A stretch of DNA of 64,000 bases from assembly GCF_009848505.1 (NCBI RefSeq), contig NZ_WWDL01000006.1, positions 1 to 64,000 of the forward strand. Reading direction: 5' to 3'. Below are positions 63,983-64,000 of this stretch, piece after piece. A model generated the notes under the pieces. The model did no database searches and was not told the DNA's origin. It saw only the letters and a list, made by a program, of their open reading frames with translations. The position numbers and the translations under genes are program-made. Numbering within the stretch: the first letter of the stretch is position 1; each line of letters opens with the position of its first letter. This DNA comes from Muricoccus harenae (GTDB taxonomy: Bacteria; Pseudomonadota; Alphaproteobacteria; Acetobacterales; Acetobacteraceae).

Positions 63983-64000
63983 ATGAAGCTCAATGAACTG
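63983..64000 (+). CDS. rplO: 50S ribosomal protein L15, start only
   Basis: Only MKLNEL is inside the window. This is the usual L15 start, and rplO follows rpmD in spc operons. The rest lies beyond the right edge. Confidence 0.85.

Overview
The window is GC-rich alphaproteobacterial chromosome. The S10-spc ribosomal order, the tuf/secE/nusG/rpoBC layout, a Bug-type solute-binding protein and the protein flavour suggest an Acetobacteraceae member of the Roseomonas type. That placement is inference; no rRNA is present to test it.

Layout. (1) 1-4.86 kb is accessory DNA beside tRNA-Arg(CCT): a cluster of very small XRE-type regulators, panB translationally coupled to one of them, a decayed phage tape-measure gene and small orphan genes. 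(2) 5.0-18.6 kb is ordinary chromosome: two alpha/beta hydrolases, a zinc-binding periplasmic protein plus outer-membrane barrel behind a Zur-like operator, a VOC protein, DUF423, an RlmM-like methyltransferase, a 2-hydroxyacid dehydrogenase, a thioredoxin-like protein, a YihY/BrkB membrane protein, a Bug-family binding protein, uvrB and a methyltransferase. (3) 18.75-29.2 kb is a mobile region at tRNA-Thr(TGT). An intact 8.5 kb integrative element is bounded by an 18-bp direct repeat of the tRNA 3' end. It carries a complete tyrosine recombinase, a protein with DNA-polymerase-A-like palm motifs, an AT-rich intergenic region, an Rmf/CrpP-like protein, a serine recombinase and single-domain response regulators. 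To its right are two more att-like sites, each followed by a decayed start of the same integrase gene, so the locus looks like a stack of three related elements. (4) 29.6-32.8 kb holds PilZ, small proteins, a hydratase and RlmB. (5) 32.9-64 kb is the translation/transcription core: tRNA-Tyr, tRNA-Gly, tuf, an inserted cell-envelope block (unknown protein, glycosyltransferase, ABC exporter, RDD protein), tRNA-Trp, secE, nusG, rplKAJL, rpoBC, rpsL, rpsG, a second tuf, then S10-spc from rpsJ to the first codons of rplO.

How the genes fit together. The right half is the normal growth-rate machinery, with two oddities: fusA is missing between rpsG and tuf, and the two tuf copies appear identical over exactly the coding sequence. 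The element at tRNA-Thr is the least described part. Its integrase is catalytically complete, the neighbouring polymerase-like protein and AT-rich DNA suggest a small element with its own replication chemistry, and the regulators it carries (three receiver-only proteins, one Rmf-like) have no partner kinase in the window. The findings most worth checking are the stacked att/integrase remnants, the polymerase-like gene, the XRE-panB operator pair, the Zur-like binding-protein/barrel operon, the missing fusA and a 22-bp-period tandem repeat before the ABC exporter.
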